A stretch of 64,000 nucleotides of DNA from Oribacterium sp. C9 (GCF_002007235.1 NZ_MUHW01000003.1:1-64000), one strand, 5' to 3'; positions 9,084 through 18,082 are shown, counted from the stretch's first letter. A program made the numbers and translations. The notes: generated from the letters alone by a model not told the origin.

Positions 9084-9539
9084 TCAGGTAAAGTACTCCT
9101 CCAATTCGGATCGGATTTTTTTTTGAGCCAAAAGCATCTCTTCAAGATAATGATTGCGTGCTATGAGATATGCACGTTCCTCTTCGGGAGTCAGGTTTCC
9201 CATCTGTTCCCGAGACACCGAGCCATCATAATTAGTCTCATCTATAGTGAAAAGTTTATTGTCCCTTGCCTTCTGCATGACACGTTTGCCTGCAGCGTTG
9301 GCACGGTCAACTCCTAGGATGTTTGTATCAAAGCCCAGAGCATTGTAAGCCTGTACATAAGTCATCCCTTCTTCTTTGATTTTCTTGTACAATGCAATAT
9401 CAAAGTCCCTGGAATAGAAGAGTCTGTCCTCTTTAAAACCTGTGACAAACTCATTGTCAAGGAATGGGATTATCTTATCATCCGGTCTGTCAGTCCCGTC
9501 CTCATACTTGTACTTCTTCGAATGATCCACCAGCTTCAT
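9084..9539 (-). CDS. Small accessory protein of the three-gene transposon
   Basis: A 151-residue protein preceded by GGGGGA. I recognise no family. The middle (YKKIKEEGMTYVQAYNALGF) looks like a helix-turn-helix of the kind found in transposase OrfA proteins, and the C-terminus is a charged helix (EERAYLIARNHYLEEMLLAQ). Its first 38 bases overlap the end of the upstream transposase gene in another frame, so translation is likely coupled. A DNA-binding or bridging subunit of the transposase is an inference from context. Confidence 0.6.
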   Translation of the reverse strand: MKLVDHSKKYKYEDGTDRPDDKIIPFLDNEFVTGFKEDRLFYSRDFDIALYKKIKEEGMTYVQAYNALGFDTNILGVDRANAAGKRVMQKARDNKLFTIDETNYDGSVSREQMGNLTPEEERAYLIARNHYLEEMLLAQKKIRSELEEYFT

Positions 9540-11475
9540 TATTCAGTCCCCCAATGCTTTTCTCTGTGAATTCCTTATAGCTCTTTGCTGCATTATGAGC
9601 TTTTTCTGCAGATTTTACCTTCATATCCGCAAAACGTTTTTCTTCTCTTGCCAGATAATCAGAAAAGTCTGCTTCACTCATCCCCTCAAGGAATCTTTCA
9701 TACTCTGTGGGTGTCATTCTTCCCCTGTCCCACATGCCTCTCTCATTATTATAATAAAAGCTGTAGTCATCAATACATTTCTGCAATTCTTTAAGAGTTT
9801 TGCATTTTTCATAGTGACACTCATCCTTAAAGTGTCCAAAAAATGACTCCTGGACTGCATTATCCCAGCAGTTTTCACGCCTTGACATTGACTGTGTGAG
9901 TTCCTTTTCAACTACGGCAGTCTGAAAGTCATCAGTCATGTAAAGTATACCTTGATCACTGTGAAGGATTGCTCCGCTTTTGGCCGCATGGGAATCCATT
10001 GCCTCCAGTGTATCGAGTGCAAGCTGAAGATCATTATTCTCACTGACTATAAAGCATATGAGTCTGCCGGTAACAGGATCCACGGAAGCAGATCCATAAG
10101 CACGTTTTTCATCCCCATAATCGAGATATGTAACATCAGTAAGCCTTACTTCATTAGGTCTGTGAAGTTTAAATCTCCGCATCAGAAGATTAGCTTTCCT
10201 GTTACGTTCCATGAGTTCCCTCAATGCTTTCCTGTTCCTGCTTGGTCTACGGATATCTGTTCTGATGCCGTACTTGTTCATAAGTCTGCGTATTCTATAT
10301 ATGCTGAATGAATGCTCTGTTATCTTTGGCATAAGCATGTAAACCTGCATTATCCCTTTTTCAAATCCTTTATAGTTTAGAACATGTCTTATCACAGATA
10401 TATCTATTTCATCCTGATCACGCTTTCTTATACCCTGCATGCCATAGTTCTTATTATTAAGAAGAGCATAGTAACGACTTTTTGAAAGCCCTATTAATGT
10501 GATTATCCTCTTGCATGTAAAATATCCATATGGATCTCGCGGAAGTTCATCAATCCATCTGCATATCTTTCTCTGTATCATTATCGGAGCAGCCTTAAAA
10601 GTATCGGCAACTTTTGAAAAATCATTCATCACAGCATTGTGCATTGCTGCAATCCGTCTGTTTTGTATCTTCAAAATCTCTTCACACACAGAAAAGTTAA
10701 TCGAATCAGATGGTTTCCATTCCTTTATTTTTAAATGTATTCTGATCAGACTTTCCTCGCTTACCAGATTTGGTTCTATACCATAGATTTCGAGAAGTTT
10801 AGTAACTTTGTAAGGAAGCATATATACCTCATTATAAAAAGCATCGGTCATATATAGTATTCCGTGGTCAACCGTTTTTACATAGGGATTTCTCACTAGA
10901 ACGGAGGGAGTTGTGAATCTTGGTATTGATTTCCTATCAACGGCTTCAGAAGCACTATACTCCTTAGCCAGCTCACTATTGAACTGATGTATCAACCGAC
11001 GTAGTCTGATATATCCAACGTCTAATGGATTAACTCCCAATTGTTTCATCCTTGTCTCGATTGAAACATTCGGATATGTTTTTTTCAATTCCTGCTGAAA
11101 TTCCGTATCTATCTCTAAGCCCCAACGCCTTATGCTCCTATGGAATCTTCCCGAAAGAATAAGAGGATTACTTTCATTGTAATTGACATCATTTTCAAAT
11201 TCTTTCCTGTTCTTATGTCTAGGGTATCCACAGTTAAGAAACTTTTCGTTTATATTTTTGCTGAGCCATAAAGTGACATCATTAACCAGAATATTTTCCT
11301 CAGCAAGTACCATGGTTATAGTTTCTGGGCAAGGGGCCTCTTTCCATCTCTCAAAAAGCCGGATAGTGAACGATAACTTAAATTCAATGTTTCGACTATC
11401 GACTGTTTTGACCACAGGGTTTTGCTCTAACTTTTTTACGTTATTATCATGATACTTAAAACTTGATTCATCCAA
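9502..11475 (-). CDS. Large IS3-like DDE transposase with long N-terminal extension
   Basis: About 657 residues from the TTG at 11475, chosen because AGGAGG lies 8 bases upstream; the frame is open to 11550 but that stretch is a terminator hairpin. The N-terminal 330 residues are of unknown family. The C-terminal half is an IS3 OrfB-like core: an HTH_21-like region (GIMQVYMLMPKITEHSFSIY), then VRLTDVTYLDYGDEKRA, ILHSDQGILYMTDDFQTAV and RENCWDNAVQESFFGHFKDE carrying the DDE triad. HGILYMTDAF also occurs in the N-terminal part, resembling the core motif. First gene of the three-gene transposon. Confidence 0.82.
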   Translation of the reverse strand: MDESSFKYHDNNVKKLEQNPVVKTVDSRNIEFKLSFTIRLFERWKEAPCPETITMVLAEENILVNDVTLWLSKNINEKFLNCGYPRHKNRKEFENDVNYNESNPLILSGRFHRSIRRWGLEIDTEFQQELKKTYPNVSIETRMKQLGVNPLDVGYIRLRRLIHQFNSELAKEYSASEAVDRKSIPRFTTPSVLVRNPYVKTVDHGILYMTDAFYNEVYMLPYKVTKLLEIYGIEPNLVSEESLIRIHLKIKEWKPSDSINFSVCEEILKIQNRRIAAMHNAVMNDFSKVADTFKAAPIMIQRKICRWIDELPRDPYGYFTCKRIITLIGLSKSRYYALLNNKNYGMQGIRKRDQDEIDISVIRHVLNYKGFEKGIMQVYMLMPKITEHSFSIYRIRRLMNKYGIRTDIRRPSRNRKALRELMERNRKANLLMRRFKLHRPNEVRLTDVTYLDYGDEKRAYGSASVDPVTGRLICFIVSENNDLQLALDTLEAMDSHAAKSGAILHSDQGILYMTDDFQTAVVEKELTQSMSRRENCWDNAVQESFFGHFKDECHYEKCKTLKELQKCIDDYSFYYNNERGMWDRGRMTPTEYERFLEGMSEADFSDYLAREEKRFADMKVKSAEKAHNAAKSYKEFTEKSIGGLNNEAGGSFEEVQV

Positions 11476-11496
11476 TTTGACATCCTCCTGATTGAC

Positions 11497-11556
11497 AATA
11501 AAAAACACCCAGACGATGGGTATTTCAACTGTCATGTTGAAGTCCATCATCTGGGT
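11497..11556 (-). terminator. Terminator just upstream of the transposase start
   Basis: A long minus-strand hairpin: ACCCAGATGATGG pairs with CCATCGTCTGGGT and an inner TTCAAC with GTTGAA, followed by GTTTTTTATT. It sits 20-80 bases before the TTG start of the large transposase. It should block transcription entering the transposon from guaA, as several insertion sequences do to keep transposase low. A promoter inside the transposon would then have to lie within or after the hairpin. Confidence 0.7.
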
Positions 11557-11735
11557 ATCAGTTTAATCCTTATATATATATTTGGGGTGATAAAAGTCGT
11601 ATTACTAAAGCAAGGTAAAAATTTTTTGATAAAAATTGAATTAAAATAAAGATATAAAACAGAAATGGACATTATTCTTTGATAAATCCGATTCCATTTT
11701 ATTTTAAAAAATAGAATCATTTTAGAATCATGCAC

Positions 11736-11780
11736 AAAAAAAGGCCCGAAGTTGTGTGATTTAACACAACTTCAAGCCTT
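11736..11780 (-). terminator. Original guaA terminator
   Basis: The arms GAAGTTGTGT / ACACAACTTC and outer AAGGC / GCCTT form a strong hairpin, followed on the minus strand by seven T. It now lies more than 230 bp behind the guaA stop because the MITE was inserted between them. The AT-rich stretch 11560-11735 holds nothing I recognise. Confidence 0.8.
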
Positions 11781-11822
11781 GAAATTACTATATTTGTGAG
11801 ACAACCTCCAAGCCTGTGGTAG

Positions 11823-12009
11823 TGTCCCCGGGCAACCTCTTTTACCCTCAGAACCGTCTTTCGGTCCCAACCTATTTTTACCTGGATTTAGTTACCTAAG
11901 ATTCATACAACGCCCGCTACTGCAAAGAAAAAGACCCTATAACCTGATGAAGGTTATAAGGTCTATTTTAGTTGGGTCTATTTAGGTTAGACGGTATTGC
12001 CCGGGGACA
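11823..12009. mobile_element. 187-bp MITE with 13-bp inverted repeats and 5-bp target duplication
   Basis: TGTCCCCGGGCAA at 11823-11835 is repeated exactly in inverse orientation at 11997-12009, and the pentamer GGTAG flanks both ends (11818-11822 and 12010-12014) as a target-site duplication. There is no coding potential inside; instead there is a hairpin TATAACCT / AGGTTATA (about 11940-11960) that could act as a terminator. TGT...ACA ends with 5-bp duplication are typical of transposons mobilised by Tn7/Tn552/Mu-like DDE enzymes; a mobilising element with these ends was not found here. Confidence 0.85.
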
Positions 12010-12015
12010 GGTAGG

Positions 12016-13557
12016 TCACTCGAGCTCTATCGTTCCAGGCGGTTTACTCGTAAGATCATAGAATACGCGGTTTACGCCCTTAACTTCATTTACTATTCGG
12101 TTCATGCACTTCTCGAGAACCTCAAAAGGAATGTTTGTGACTTCAGCAGTCATGAAATCATCTGTTTCTACTGCACGAAGAACCACTGCATAGTCATAGG
12201 TTCTGAAATCGCCCATAACACCTACGGAACGAACATTTGTAAGTGCTGCGAAGTACTGGCTGATCTGTCTGTCGAGACCTGCATTGGCGATTTCCTCGCG
12301 GTAGATAGCATCAGCTTCCTGAACTATACGTACCTTCTCAGGAGTAACTTCGCCGATGATTCTTACTCCGAGACCCGGACCCGGGAATGGCTGGCGATAG
12401 ACCAGATACTCAGGAAGTCCCAGCTGAAGACCTACACGTCTTACCTCATCCTTAAAGAGAAGTCTCAGAGGCTCGATAATGTCTTTGAATTCTACCTTCT
12501 CAGGAAGACCGCCAACATTATGATGTGACTTGATCACTGCGCTCTTTCCGAGACCAGACTCAACAACATCAGGATAGATGGTTCCCTGACAGAGGAAATC
12601 AACGGCACCTATCTTCTTGGCTTCGCGCTCGAATACTCTGATGAACTGCTCGCCGATTATCTTACGCTTCTGTTCAGGCTCTTCTACACCCTGAAGCTTC
12701 TCGAAATACTCAGGACCTGCATTTACACGAATGAAATTAAGGTCATACTGTCCTTTCTCACCGAAGATAGCTTCGACCTCATCACCCTCATCCTTACGAA
12801 GAAGGCCATGATCTACAAATACACATGTAAGTTGCTTTCCTATAGCCTTTGACATAAGGGAAGCGGCAACAGAGGAATCAACGCCACCACTGAGAGCAAG
12901 GAGAACCTTGCCGTCTCCTACTGTCTTATGGATCTCTTCGATCTTGTCCTGTACAAATGTCTCCATCTTCCAGCTGCCTTCACATTTGCAGACATCATAC
13001 AGGAAGTTATGGAACAGTTTACTACCCTCTACAGAATGCTGTACCTCAGGATGGAACTGGACTGCGTAAATCTTACGCTCAGAATCTTCCATGCCTGCTA
13101 CCGGACAGTTTGCAGTATGTGCGATGATCTCAAATCCCTTAGGTGTCTCTGCGATGTAATCTGTGTGAGACATCCACATGATAGTGCTATCGGATGTTCC
13201 TGCAAGAACTGAATCCTGTCTGTCAATGATTACATCAGTGCGACCATACTCGGATACAGGTGCAGTCTTTACAACTCCGCCAAGCTCATATGCGATAAGC
13301 TGTGCACCGTAGCAGATACCAAGGATCGGTATACCCATCTCGAAGATAGCCGGGTCGATGTGCTGGGACTCCTCTTTATATACAGACTGAGGTCCGCCTG
13401 TAAAGATGATACCCTTTGGATTCAATTCCTTAATCTTATCTAAACCAATAGATGAAGCATACACCTCGGCATATACGCCAAGGTCACGTACGCGTCTTGC
13501 AATCAACTGGTTGTACTGACCGCCAAAGTCAAGTACTACAACAAGTTCTTTTGCCAT
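12016..13557 (-). CDS. guaA: GMP synthase (glutamine-hydrolysing)
   Basis: A 513-residue protein of standard length. The N-terminal class I glutamine amidotransferase (about 1-195) has the catalytic Cys in GICYGAQ and a His in VQFHPEV. The ATP pyrophosphatase domain has the P-loop SGGVDSS, and the C-terminal dimerisation domain ends in [11 protein letters not shown]. It converts XMP to GMP, the last step of guanine nucleotide synthesis. The start at 13557 has GGAGGA upstream. The MITE begins only six bases past the stop codon, without disturbing the protein. Confidence 0.97.
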   Translation of the reverse strand: MAKELVVVLDFGGQYNQLIARRVRDLGVYAEVYASSIGLDKIKELNPKGIIFTGGPQSVYKEESQHIDPAIFEMGIPILGICYGAQLIAYELGGVVKTAPVSEYGRTDVIIDRQDSVLAGTSDSTIMWMSHTDYIAETPKGFEIIAHTANCPVAGMEDSERKIYAVQFHPEVQHSVEGSKLFHNFLYDVCKCEGSWKMETFVQDKIEEIHKTVGDGKVLLALSGGVDSSVAASLMSKAIGKQLTCVFVDHGLLRKDEGDEVEAIFGEKGQYDLNFIRVNAGPEYFEKLQGVEEPEQKRKIIGEQFIRVFEREAKKIGAVDFLCQGTIYPDVVESGLGKSAVIKSHHNVGGLPEKVEFKDIIEPLRLLFKDEVRRVGLQLGLPEYLVYRQPFPGPGLGVRIIGEVTPEKVRIVQEADAIYREEIANAGLDRQISQYFAALTNVRSVGVMGDFRTYDYAVVLRAVETDDFMTAEVTNIPFEVLEKCMNRIVNEVKGVNRVFYDLTSKPPGTIELE

Positions 13558-13597
13558 GATTCCTCCAAACCTTAAAAGCCTTTAGATACTGTAATTC

Positions 13598-13626
13598 AAT
13601 GTATAAAAAATCCACAAATAAATCAA
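13598..13626 (-). promoter_or_regulatory. Putative sigma-A promoter of guaA
   Basis: On the minus strand TTGATT (13621-13626) and TACATT (13598-13603) are separated by exactly 17 bp and lie 40-70 bases before the guaA start. I looked for a purine riboswitch in this leader and found no convincing core. The remaining gap to 13832 is AT-rich with no visible gene. Confidence 0.5.
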
Positions 13627-13831
13627 TATGCATTTGCCATAATATTTTCAATGTTTAAACTAAAAAAGCTGTGATATGCACTCCATTTTAATTTATTCTG
13701 CAATTTCTATAGAATATATCGGGGCCTTTGGCTTATAAGTACGGTATTCCAAAATCAATATTTTCTTAAACTGATATCCATGTTTTTTTCATGTAAATGC
13801 AGTATCAGACATAAATCAGGCATAAAAATAG

Positions 13832-13863
13832 AATAAGCCCTGAGAAGGATCTCAGAGCTTATT
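13832..13863 (-). terminator. Terminator of the purine permease gene
   Basis: Stem AATAAGC-TCTGAGA / TCTCAG-GCTTATT with a 4-base loop, followed on the minus strand by CTATTTTTATG. It is 16 bp behind the permease stop. Confidence 0.75.
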
Positions 13864-13879
13864 CCTATCTTATATTTTA

Positions 13880-15253
13880 TTACTGGAAGTTTGTAACCAG
13901 AGTTACGATTCTCAGGCAGAAAAGAACGAATACTACCCACATGATAGGGCTTACGTCCTTTGCCTTCTTCTCGAATACCTTTACGATAACCCATGCAAGA
14001 ATAGCAAACATGATACCTGTAGCGATTGAGTATGAAAGAGGCATCATAAGCATTGCAAGATAAGCACCTACAGTATCGGCGATATCACCGTCGAAAGTGA
14101 TCTTCTTTGCTGAAGAAACCATGAGCATACCAACATAAAGAAGTGCCGGAGCTGTAGCGAATCCCGGGATTGCAAGGAAGATAGGTGAAAGAAGAATTGA
14201 AACAAGGAACATGCATCCTGTTGTGAATGCTGTAAGTCCTGTCTTTCCGCCTGCAGCAACACCTGCAGAAGACTCTACGAATGAAGTGATAGTTGATGTT
14301 CCGAGACAAGCACCTGCAACTGTTCCGACTGCATCTGCCATAAGAACGTTACCTACGCGAGGAAGCTTGCCATCCTCATCAAGAAGTCCTGCCTTATCGG
14401 CAACACCTACTACTGTACCTACAGTATCGAAAAGATCTACATAAAGGAATGAAAAAACAATAGCAATGAACTGAACGATATGTGAAGCAACCCAGCCGAA
14501 ATTGAACTTAAAAGCTGTGTTTGCGATACCGCTGAGCTGTAAGCCCTGTGAGAAGTCAGGGATAAGGCTGTAAACACCTGCATCGATGTCAACCTTGTAC
14601 CATCCTGTCATCTCTGCACAGATTCCAAGGAGCCATGTCGCAAGTATACCGATGAGAACTGAACCCTTGATATTATAATGAGTAAGAACGATTATAAGGA
14701 GGAAACCGATAAGAGCAAGTGCTACTTCAGGCTTTGCGAAGCTTCCGAGACCGATAGTTACACCGCTGTCGCTAGGTGTCAATGTTACGATGCTTGCACC
14801 CTGAAGACCGATATAAGCAACAAAAAGACCGATACCTGCTGAAATACCATTCTTGAGGTTCTGAGGGATACCGTTGATCATCTGCTCTCTCGCCTTGAAG
14901 AATGAAAGAATGATGAAGATAAGACCTTCCGCAAGAACTGCAGTAAGTGCGATGGTAAATGCATTCTCAACATCCGCAAGCTCACCGAGACAAACAGTGT
15001 ATGCAAAATATGCGTTAAGTCCGAGACCTGCTGAAAGAGCGATCGGGTAGTTTGCGAAAAATGCCATGATGAATGTAGCAAATGCTGATGCAATAGCTGT
15101 AGCTACAAATACACCGCTTCTGTCCATGACTGAACCCAGGATGTTAGGGTTTACTGCAAGAATGTAAGCCATGGTCAGGAATGTTGTGATACCTGCAATG
15201 ACTTCGGTCTTTACATTAGTACCGTGTTCTTTGAGTTTGAAAAACTGTTCCAT
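13880..15253 (-). CDS. pbuG: NCS2/AzgA-type guanine-hypoxanthine permease
   Basis: 457 residues from the ATG at 15253, which has AAGGAGG about 10 bases upstream; the frame continues upstream without a site. The sequence is highly hydrophobic (12-14 segments), beginning VKTEVIAGITTFLTMAYILA and NPNILGSVMDRSGVFVATAI, both characteristic of AzgA/PbuG-type purine permeases, with FVESSAGVAAGGKTGLTA further on. It would take up hypoxanthine or guanine for salvage. Its neighbour guaA acts in the same purine pool, although each has its own promoter region. Confidence 0.88.
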   Translation of the reverse strand: MEQFFKLKEHGTNVKTEVIAGITTFLTMAYILAVNPNILGSVMDRSGVFVATAIASAFATFIMAFFANYPIALSAGLGLNAYFAYTVCLGELADVENAFTIALTAVLAEGLIFIILSFFKAREQMINGIPQNLKNGISAGIGLFVAYIGLQGASIVTLTPSDSGVTIGLGSFAKPEVALALIGFLLIIVLTHYNIKGSVLIGILATWLLGICAEMTGWYKVDIDAGVYSLIPDFSQGLQLSGIANTAFKFNFGWVASHIVQFIAIVFSFLYVDLFDTVGTVVGVADKAGLLDEDGKLPRVGNVLMADAVGTVAGACLGTSTITSFVESSAGVAAGGKTGLTAFTTGCMFLVSILLSPIFLAIPGFATAPALLYVGMLMVSSAKKITFDGDIADTVGAYLAMLMMPLSYSIATGIMFAILAWVIVKVFEKKAKDVSPIMWVVFVLFCLRIVTLVTNFQ

Positions 15254-15289
15254 AAAAATATAGCCTCCTTGTTTTGAAAACGTCATCTC

Positions 15290-15372
15290 GGTGGATTTTT
15301 CTTTGAGTGACGTCACATGTATGACTTCTCAAAAATCATACATGGTCTTTCAGAGATGATGATATGCATTGG
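15290..15372 (-). promoter_or_regulatory. Structured leader upstream of the purine permease
   Basis: Upstream of the permease lie a perfect 9-bp hairpin (CATGTATGA / TCATACATG, 15316-15344), a 10-bp palindrome GTGACGTCAC just downstream of it, and a pair CATCATCTC ... GAGATGACG that could form a longer enclosing stem. It suggests a regulated leader or operator. I could not fit it to the purine riboswitch consensus. Confidence 0.35.
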
Positions 15373-15548
15373 TAGTTTGGCAAATAAAACAATACATATT
15401 CTCTTTTGAAAAGCATGGATAATTTTAACACATTAAATTTTAGAAGTCTTATTAAATAGGTTGACTTCTTACAACTTTGTTATTTTTTTATAAAATGAAA
15501 TGTTTAGAAAGATAATCTTAGGTTATTTTTATTATTCTTGGATTTTAA

Positions 15549-15602
15549 TAAAAAAAGACGTTAATCTACGGAGGTAAACCCTCTTTGAGATCAACGTCTT
15601 TT
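15549..15602 (-). terminator. Terminator on the far side of element E1 (original ssrA terminator)
   Basis: Arms AAAGACGTT / AACGTCTTT with an inner GAGG / CCTC and a minus-strand run of seven T. It lies just outside attL of E1. Before integration it would have followed the 3' end of ssrA directly, so it is probably the native tmRNA terminator. Confidence 0.75.
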
Positions 15603-15610
15603 ATAGTAGC

Positions 15611-15634
15611 TATGGACCAGACGGGAGTCGAACC
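15611..15634. repeat. attL of E1 (duplicate of tmRNA 3' end)
   Basis: Starts TATGGACCAGACGGGAGTCG and is identical over 24 bp to 25192-25215, the T-arm and acceptor end of ssrA. Beyond it the two copies diverge (CTGTCTC against CCGTGTC). Confidence 0.9.
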
Positions 15635-15684
15635 TGTCTCGTTTTTCGTTTCTATATAGTGTTTATGCGGTTCTCCTCCCTTGG

Positions 15685-15704
15685 TGGGCAATCCGCTGGG
15701 CAAT
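15685..15704. promoter_or_regulatory. Integrase arm-type sites at the left end of E1
   Basis: Two direct copies of TGGGCAAT (15685-15692, 15697-15704) lie 50-90 bp inside attL. The same octamer occurs twice at the right end (25057-25064, 25069-25076). Matching directly repeated sites near both ends, and nowhere obvious between, fit arm-type sites for the N-terminal domain of the E1 integrase. Confidence 0.6.
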
Positions 15705-15787
15705 TTTCAATTTGCTTTCGGAATTATAGCAAATGCTATCTTCTTTTGCAGTAAAAAATAAGGTAGCGCCGAAGCGCCCCCATCATT

Positions 15788-15820
15788 ATCGAGTGAAAAT
15801 CGAGTGAAAATCGAGTGGAA
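15788..15820. repeat. Three tandem 11-bp repeats
   Basis: ATCGAGTGAAA occurs twice in tandem followed by ATCGAGTGGAA, just behind the endolysin stop. ACTCGA motifs continue on both sides. No function assigned; it could be a further protein-binding array near attL. Confidence 0.7.
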
Positions 15821-15840
15821 CTCGAAAAAGCTCGATCAAA

Positions 15841-17199
15841 TCACTCCACATACCATACCGACTGTACTCCGGATCCGTCGGACTTCCAGCATGCGCCTTG
15901 AAGGTTATTGTCTTCCGACTCCTGAAGATAGTACTTCTTTCCGTCGATAGTCTGCCAGCCTTTCAGCATGTAACCTTTCTCGTCGAAATAGTACCAGTGG
16001 TGATTGATAACCTTCCATGTCTTCTTGAGGTATGTGTTTGCAGTATCCGCATACCACCATCCTTTATCGTCCTTGTGCCAGCCTACTGTGTACTTGCCTG
16101 CTGCCGGTTCAGTGTTTGTGCTTGTATCGTTTGTGTTTCCGGTTTCTTTTCCGGTCGTTCCGTCCCCATTTGTAAGAGCTACTACTGTGTGCCCCTTGGT
16201 CTTTGTTACCAGGATATCGCCGCGGAGCAGTCCGTACGGAAGACTTACTGATACCTCTTCAAAGGCTCCTGTTGCTAGGAGCGCATCTGCTTCGGTTGCG
16301 GTGTAGAAGTCTTTCACTTTAATTCCGGCATAGAGCACGCATACTCTCATGAGTCTTGCGCAGTCTGCTTCACATGGAGTTGTTACGAGGGAACAGTTAA
16401 ACCCTAAAGGTGCCACCACGTTGTAAAGAGTCTGATTCTGTCCCTGATTATACCCTATATAATCATTAGCGCAGGCCCATTCCATGTTTTGGGCTATAGC
16501 CTCGCGGACTGCTGCATCCTTTGCCCTTATGACTCTCCATCCTTTTTTATGGGTGTAGTATTCCTGGATGCTCACTTCATTCCCTGTCTGATCTCCGGCT
16601 TTTCCTCCGGATGCATTGCCGTTTTCGTCAATTCTTGCTGATCCGATAATCACCATCTTTGCACCTCCGTACAATTTATAAAACTCCTCACTGTATCCTC
16701 TCCTAAGTTCCTTGTAGCTTTCGGCATTGGCCGGAGCTTCGAACTTAAGCAGAACAGCGTCGGACGCTGCGTTTATATCGTTAGTTCCCGTGAGAACCTG
16801 GTAGACATTTTTAAAACTTGTCTGTAGTTCATAGAGCAGATACTCGCACTGAGCCTGAAGGTCTCCGATTGAGACACCTTTTGATTTGATGTATTCATAG
16901 AGTCCCGTCTTTCTTCCTGTGGCTGTCCATTGAGCGAGGCCGTAGCCGTAGTGCTTGCCCATAGGACTTATGAATTCACTCTTGCTGATAGAACCGTCAT
17001 CGACAGCATTGGTATAGGTGCTGTCCGTGTATATGATGCCTTGTTCGCTGTACCTCTTCCTGCAGAGCCTTTCCAGCACTTTTGAACCCACTCCGCTCTC
17101 TGCGTAAAGATTTCCCATTAATCCGGCTGTGCCTTCTTTTGTAAGTCCTGCCGCCGTAAAGAAATCCCACACATATCTTCTTTCATACGAATCAGTCAT
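15841..17199 (-). CDS. Phage endolysin (lysozyme-like + NlpC/P60-like + choline-binding repeats), E1
   Basis: About 452 residues from the ATG at 17199 (AAGGAG 7 bases upstream). Residues 1-180 resemble the phage tail-lysozyme fold (GLMGNLYAESGVGSKVLE, GLAQWTATGRKTGLYEY). Residues about 185-345 resemble an NlpC/P60-type amidase, with a Cys in ADCARL and a His in GHTVVALTNG. The C-terminus has choline-binding-type repeats (GWHKDDKGWWYAD, HHWYYFDEKGYMLKGWQTID). It would cut peptidoglycan at the end of a lytic cycle. The first 52 or so residues match the E2 copy exactly, after which the two diverge. Confidence 0.88.
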   Translation of the reverse strand: MTDSYERRYVWDFFTAAGLTKEGTAGLMGNLYAESGVGSKVLERLCRKRYSEQGIIYTDSTYTNAVDDGSISKSEFISPMGKHYGYGLAQWTATGRKTGLYEYIKSKGVSIGDLQAQCEYLLYELQTSFKNVYQVLTGTNDINAASDAVLLKFEAPANAESYKELRRGYSEEFYKLYGGAKMVIIGSARIDENGNASGGKAGDQTGNEVSIQEYYTHKKGWRVIRAKDAAVREAIAQNMEWACANDYIGYNQGQNQTLYNVVAPLGFNCSLVTTPCEADCARLMRVCVLYAGIKVKDFYTATEADALLATGAFEEVSVSLPYGLLRGDILVTKTKGHTVVALTNGDGTTGKETGNTNDTSTNTEPAAGKYTVGWHKDDKGWWYADTANTYLKKTWKVINHHWYYFDEKGYMLKGWQTIDGKKYYLQESEDNNLQGACWKSDGSGVQSVWYVE

Positions 17200-17426
17200 A
17201 TTCAGCTCCTTTTTTATACTCAAAAGCCCCATGTCCACACGGACACAGGGCTATCACACAAGATTTATAGTTCATCCTATAACGCCAGGACTGCGAGATA
17301 AAGGATCACCTCCTTTCACTTGCTGTATTTAGTACGTTCCCAGATGTTTCTCAGCTTTTCCCATCCGCCTGTCGCTATCATGTATACGAAAAAGCCGGCG
17401 ATTACTGCCGCAACTACGTAGTACCA
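17045..17426. repeat. Segment shared with E2 (copy 1)
   Basis: By eye I find no difference between 17045-17426 and 48299-48680 (constant offset 31254). It covers the endolysin 5' end, the intergenic stretch and the C-terminal half of the holin gene. Divergence starts at once on the endolysin side and gradually on the holin side. Confidence 0.8.
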
Positions 17427-17642
17427 AAGGATTAAAATCTTAAAATAATTGCACCCGGCAAGCGTCGCCACTATCGTGACAAGCTCTGCGATCACGAGAG
17501 CGATGAGCTCTGTAGGGACATCCTTCAGTCCCGGCATCTCTTTGATGCTCTGCACAATGACGCTTGTGACGAACGCAAGCACGCCCACCACGATAAGGGC
17601 CGTGGTTAAATACTCCATTACATTCTGGATGACTTCATTCAT
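17316..17642 (-). CDS. Phage holin, E1
   Basis: A 108-residue protein with three hydrophobic segments (TTALIVVGVLAFVTSVIVQS; ELIALVIAELVTIVATLAG; ILWYYVVAAVIAGFFVYMIA) and a basic C-terminus (WEKLRNIWERTKYSK), directly upstream of the endolysin. AGGAGG precedes the start. Size, topology and position are those of holins that open the membrane for endolysin. Identical in sequence to the E2 protein. Confidence 0.82.
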   Translation of the reverse strand: MNEVIQNVMEYLTTALIVVGVLAFVTSVIVQSIKEMPGLKDVPTELIALVIAELVTIVATLAGCNYFKILILWYYVVAAVIAGFFVYMIATGGWEKLRNIWERTKYSK

Positions 17643-18082
17643 GATTCATTACCTCCTATGAAAGTGCTCTGCCTGTTATACCTGCGGTAGGCGTCTTTTA
17701 CTGTAGACTCTGCCATCACCGCTTTTGAGTTCACAAACAATGGATGAAGTTTGCAGTAGTTGTCGTAGCTTGTAACGTCATCCATTGCGTTGCTTATCAT
17801 TTCCCCGTCGTAATCTGCGCCGTGAGATATCTCGTAACTGGCTCTAAGTATGCGCCGGCGTGCGTCCAGTGCGTCGCTCAGCTCTCTTCTGTTCTTCTCA
17901 TCTTCTTTCAGGGTGTCGAATTTTGTGTCGAGCTCACTTATCTTTGTTTGCATTTTCGACAGCTCTGTTTTGATCTCCGGAACGCCTATGATCCGGCTCA
18001 TCCATCGGCCAAGCGCGGTCCATGGATTTATCTTTATCGGACTCACCTCTATCAAGGATGTGATTATGATTAACGCAACTAA
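17639..18082 (-). pseudogene. Holin-associated protein lacking its N-terminal membrane anchor, E1
   Basis: From the TTG at 18055 onward this matches residues 31-167 of the intact E2 protein (48893-49396): IEVSPIKINPWTALGRWMSR, coiled coil KTELSKMQ, and a C-terminal SHGADYDGEMISNAMDDVTS. In E2 a membrane helix precedes this. In E1 similarity to E2 stops at 18082, inside the helix, and a ParB-like gene in another frame takes over. The remaining frame has no good start, so the protein is probably lost or made only as a soluble fragment. Confidence 0.8.

Noticed and set aside
7729-11550. Transposon carrying the same ends as the 187-bp MITE
   Set aside because: TGTCCCCGGGCAA is not found at either side of the transposase genes, and IS3-type enzymes do not normally make TGT...ACA ends with this length of duplication.
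11547-11735. A 62-codon minus-strand frame in the AT-rich stretch behind guaA
   Set aside because: Composition is AT-driven, it runs through the transposon terminator and has no ribosome binding site.
13558-15380. Purine riboswitch upstream of guaA or the purine permease gene
   Set aside because: I checked both leaders for the conserved three-way junction core and found only other hairpins; no convincing match.
15788-15820. CRISPR-like array
   Set aside because: Three 11-bp units in tandem without spacers; too short and no cas genes anywhere in the window.
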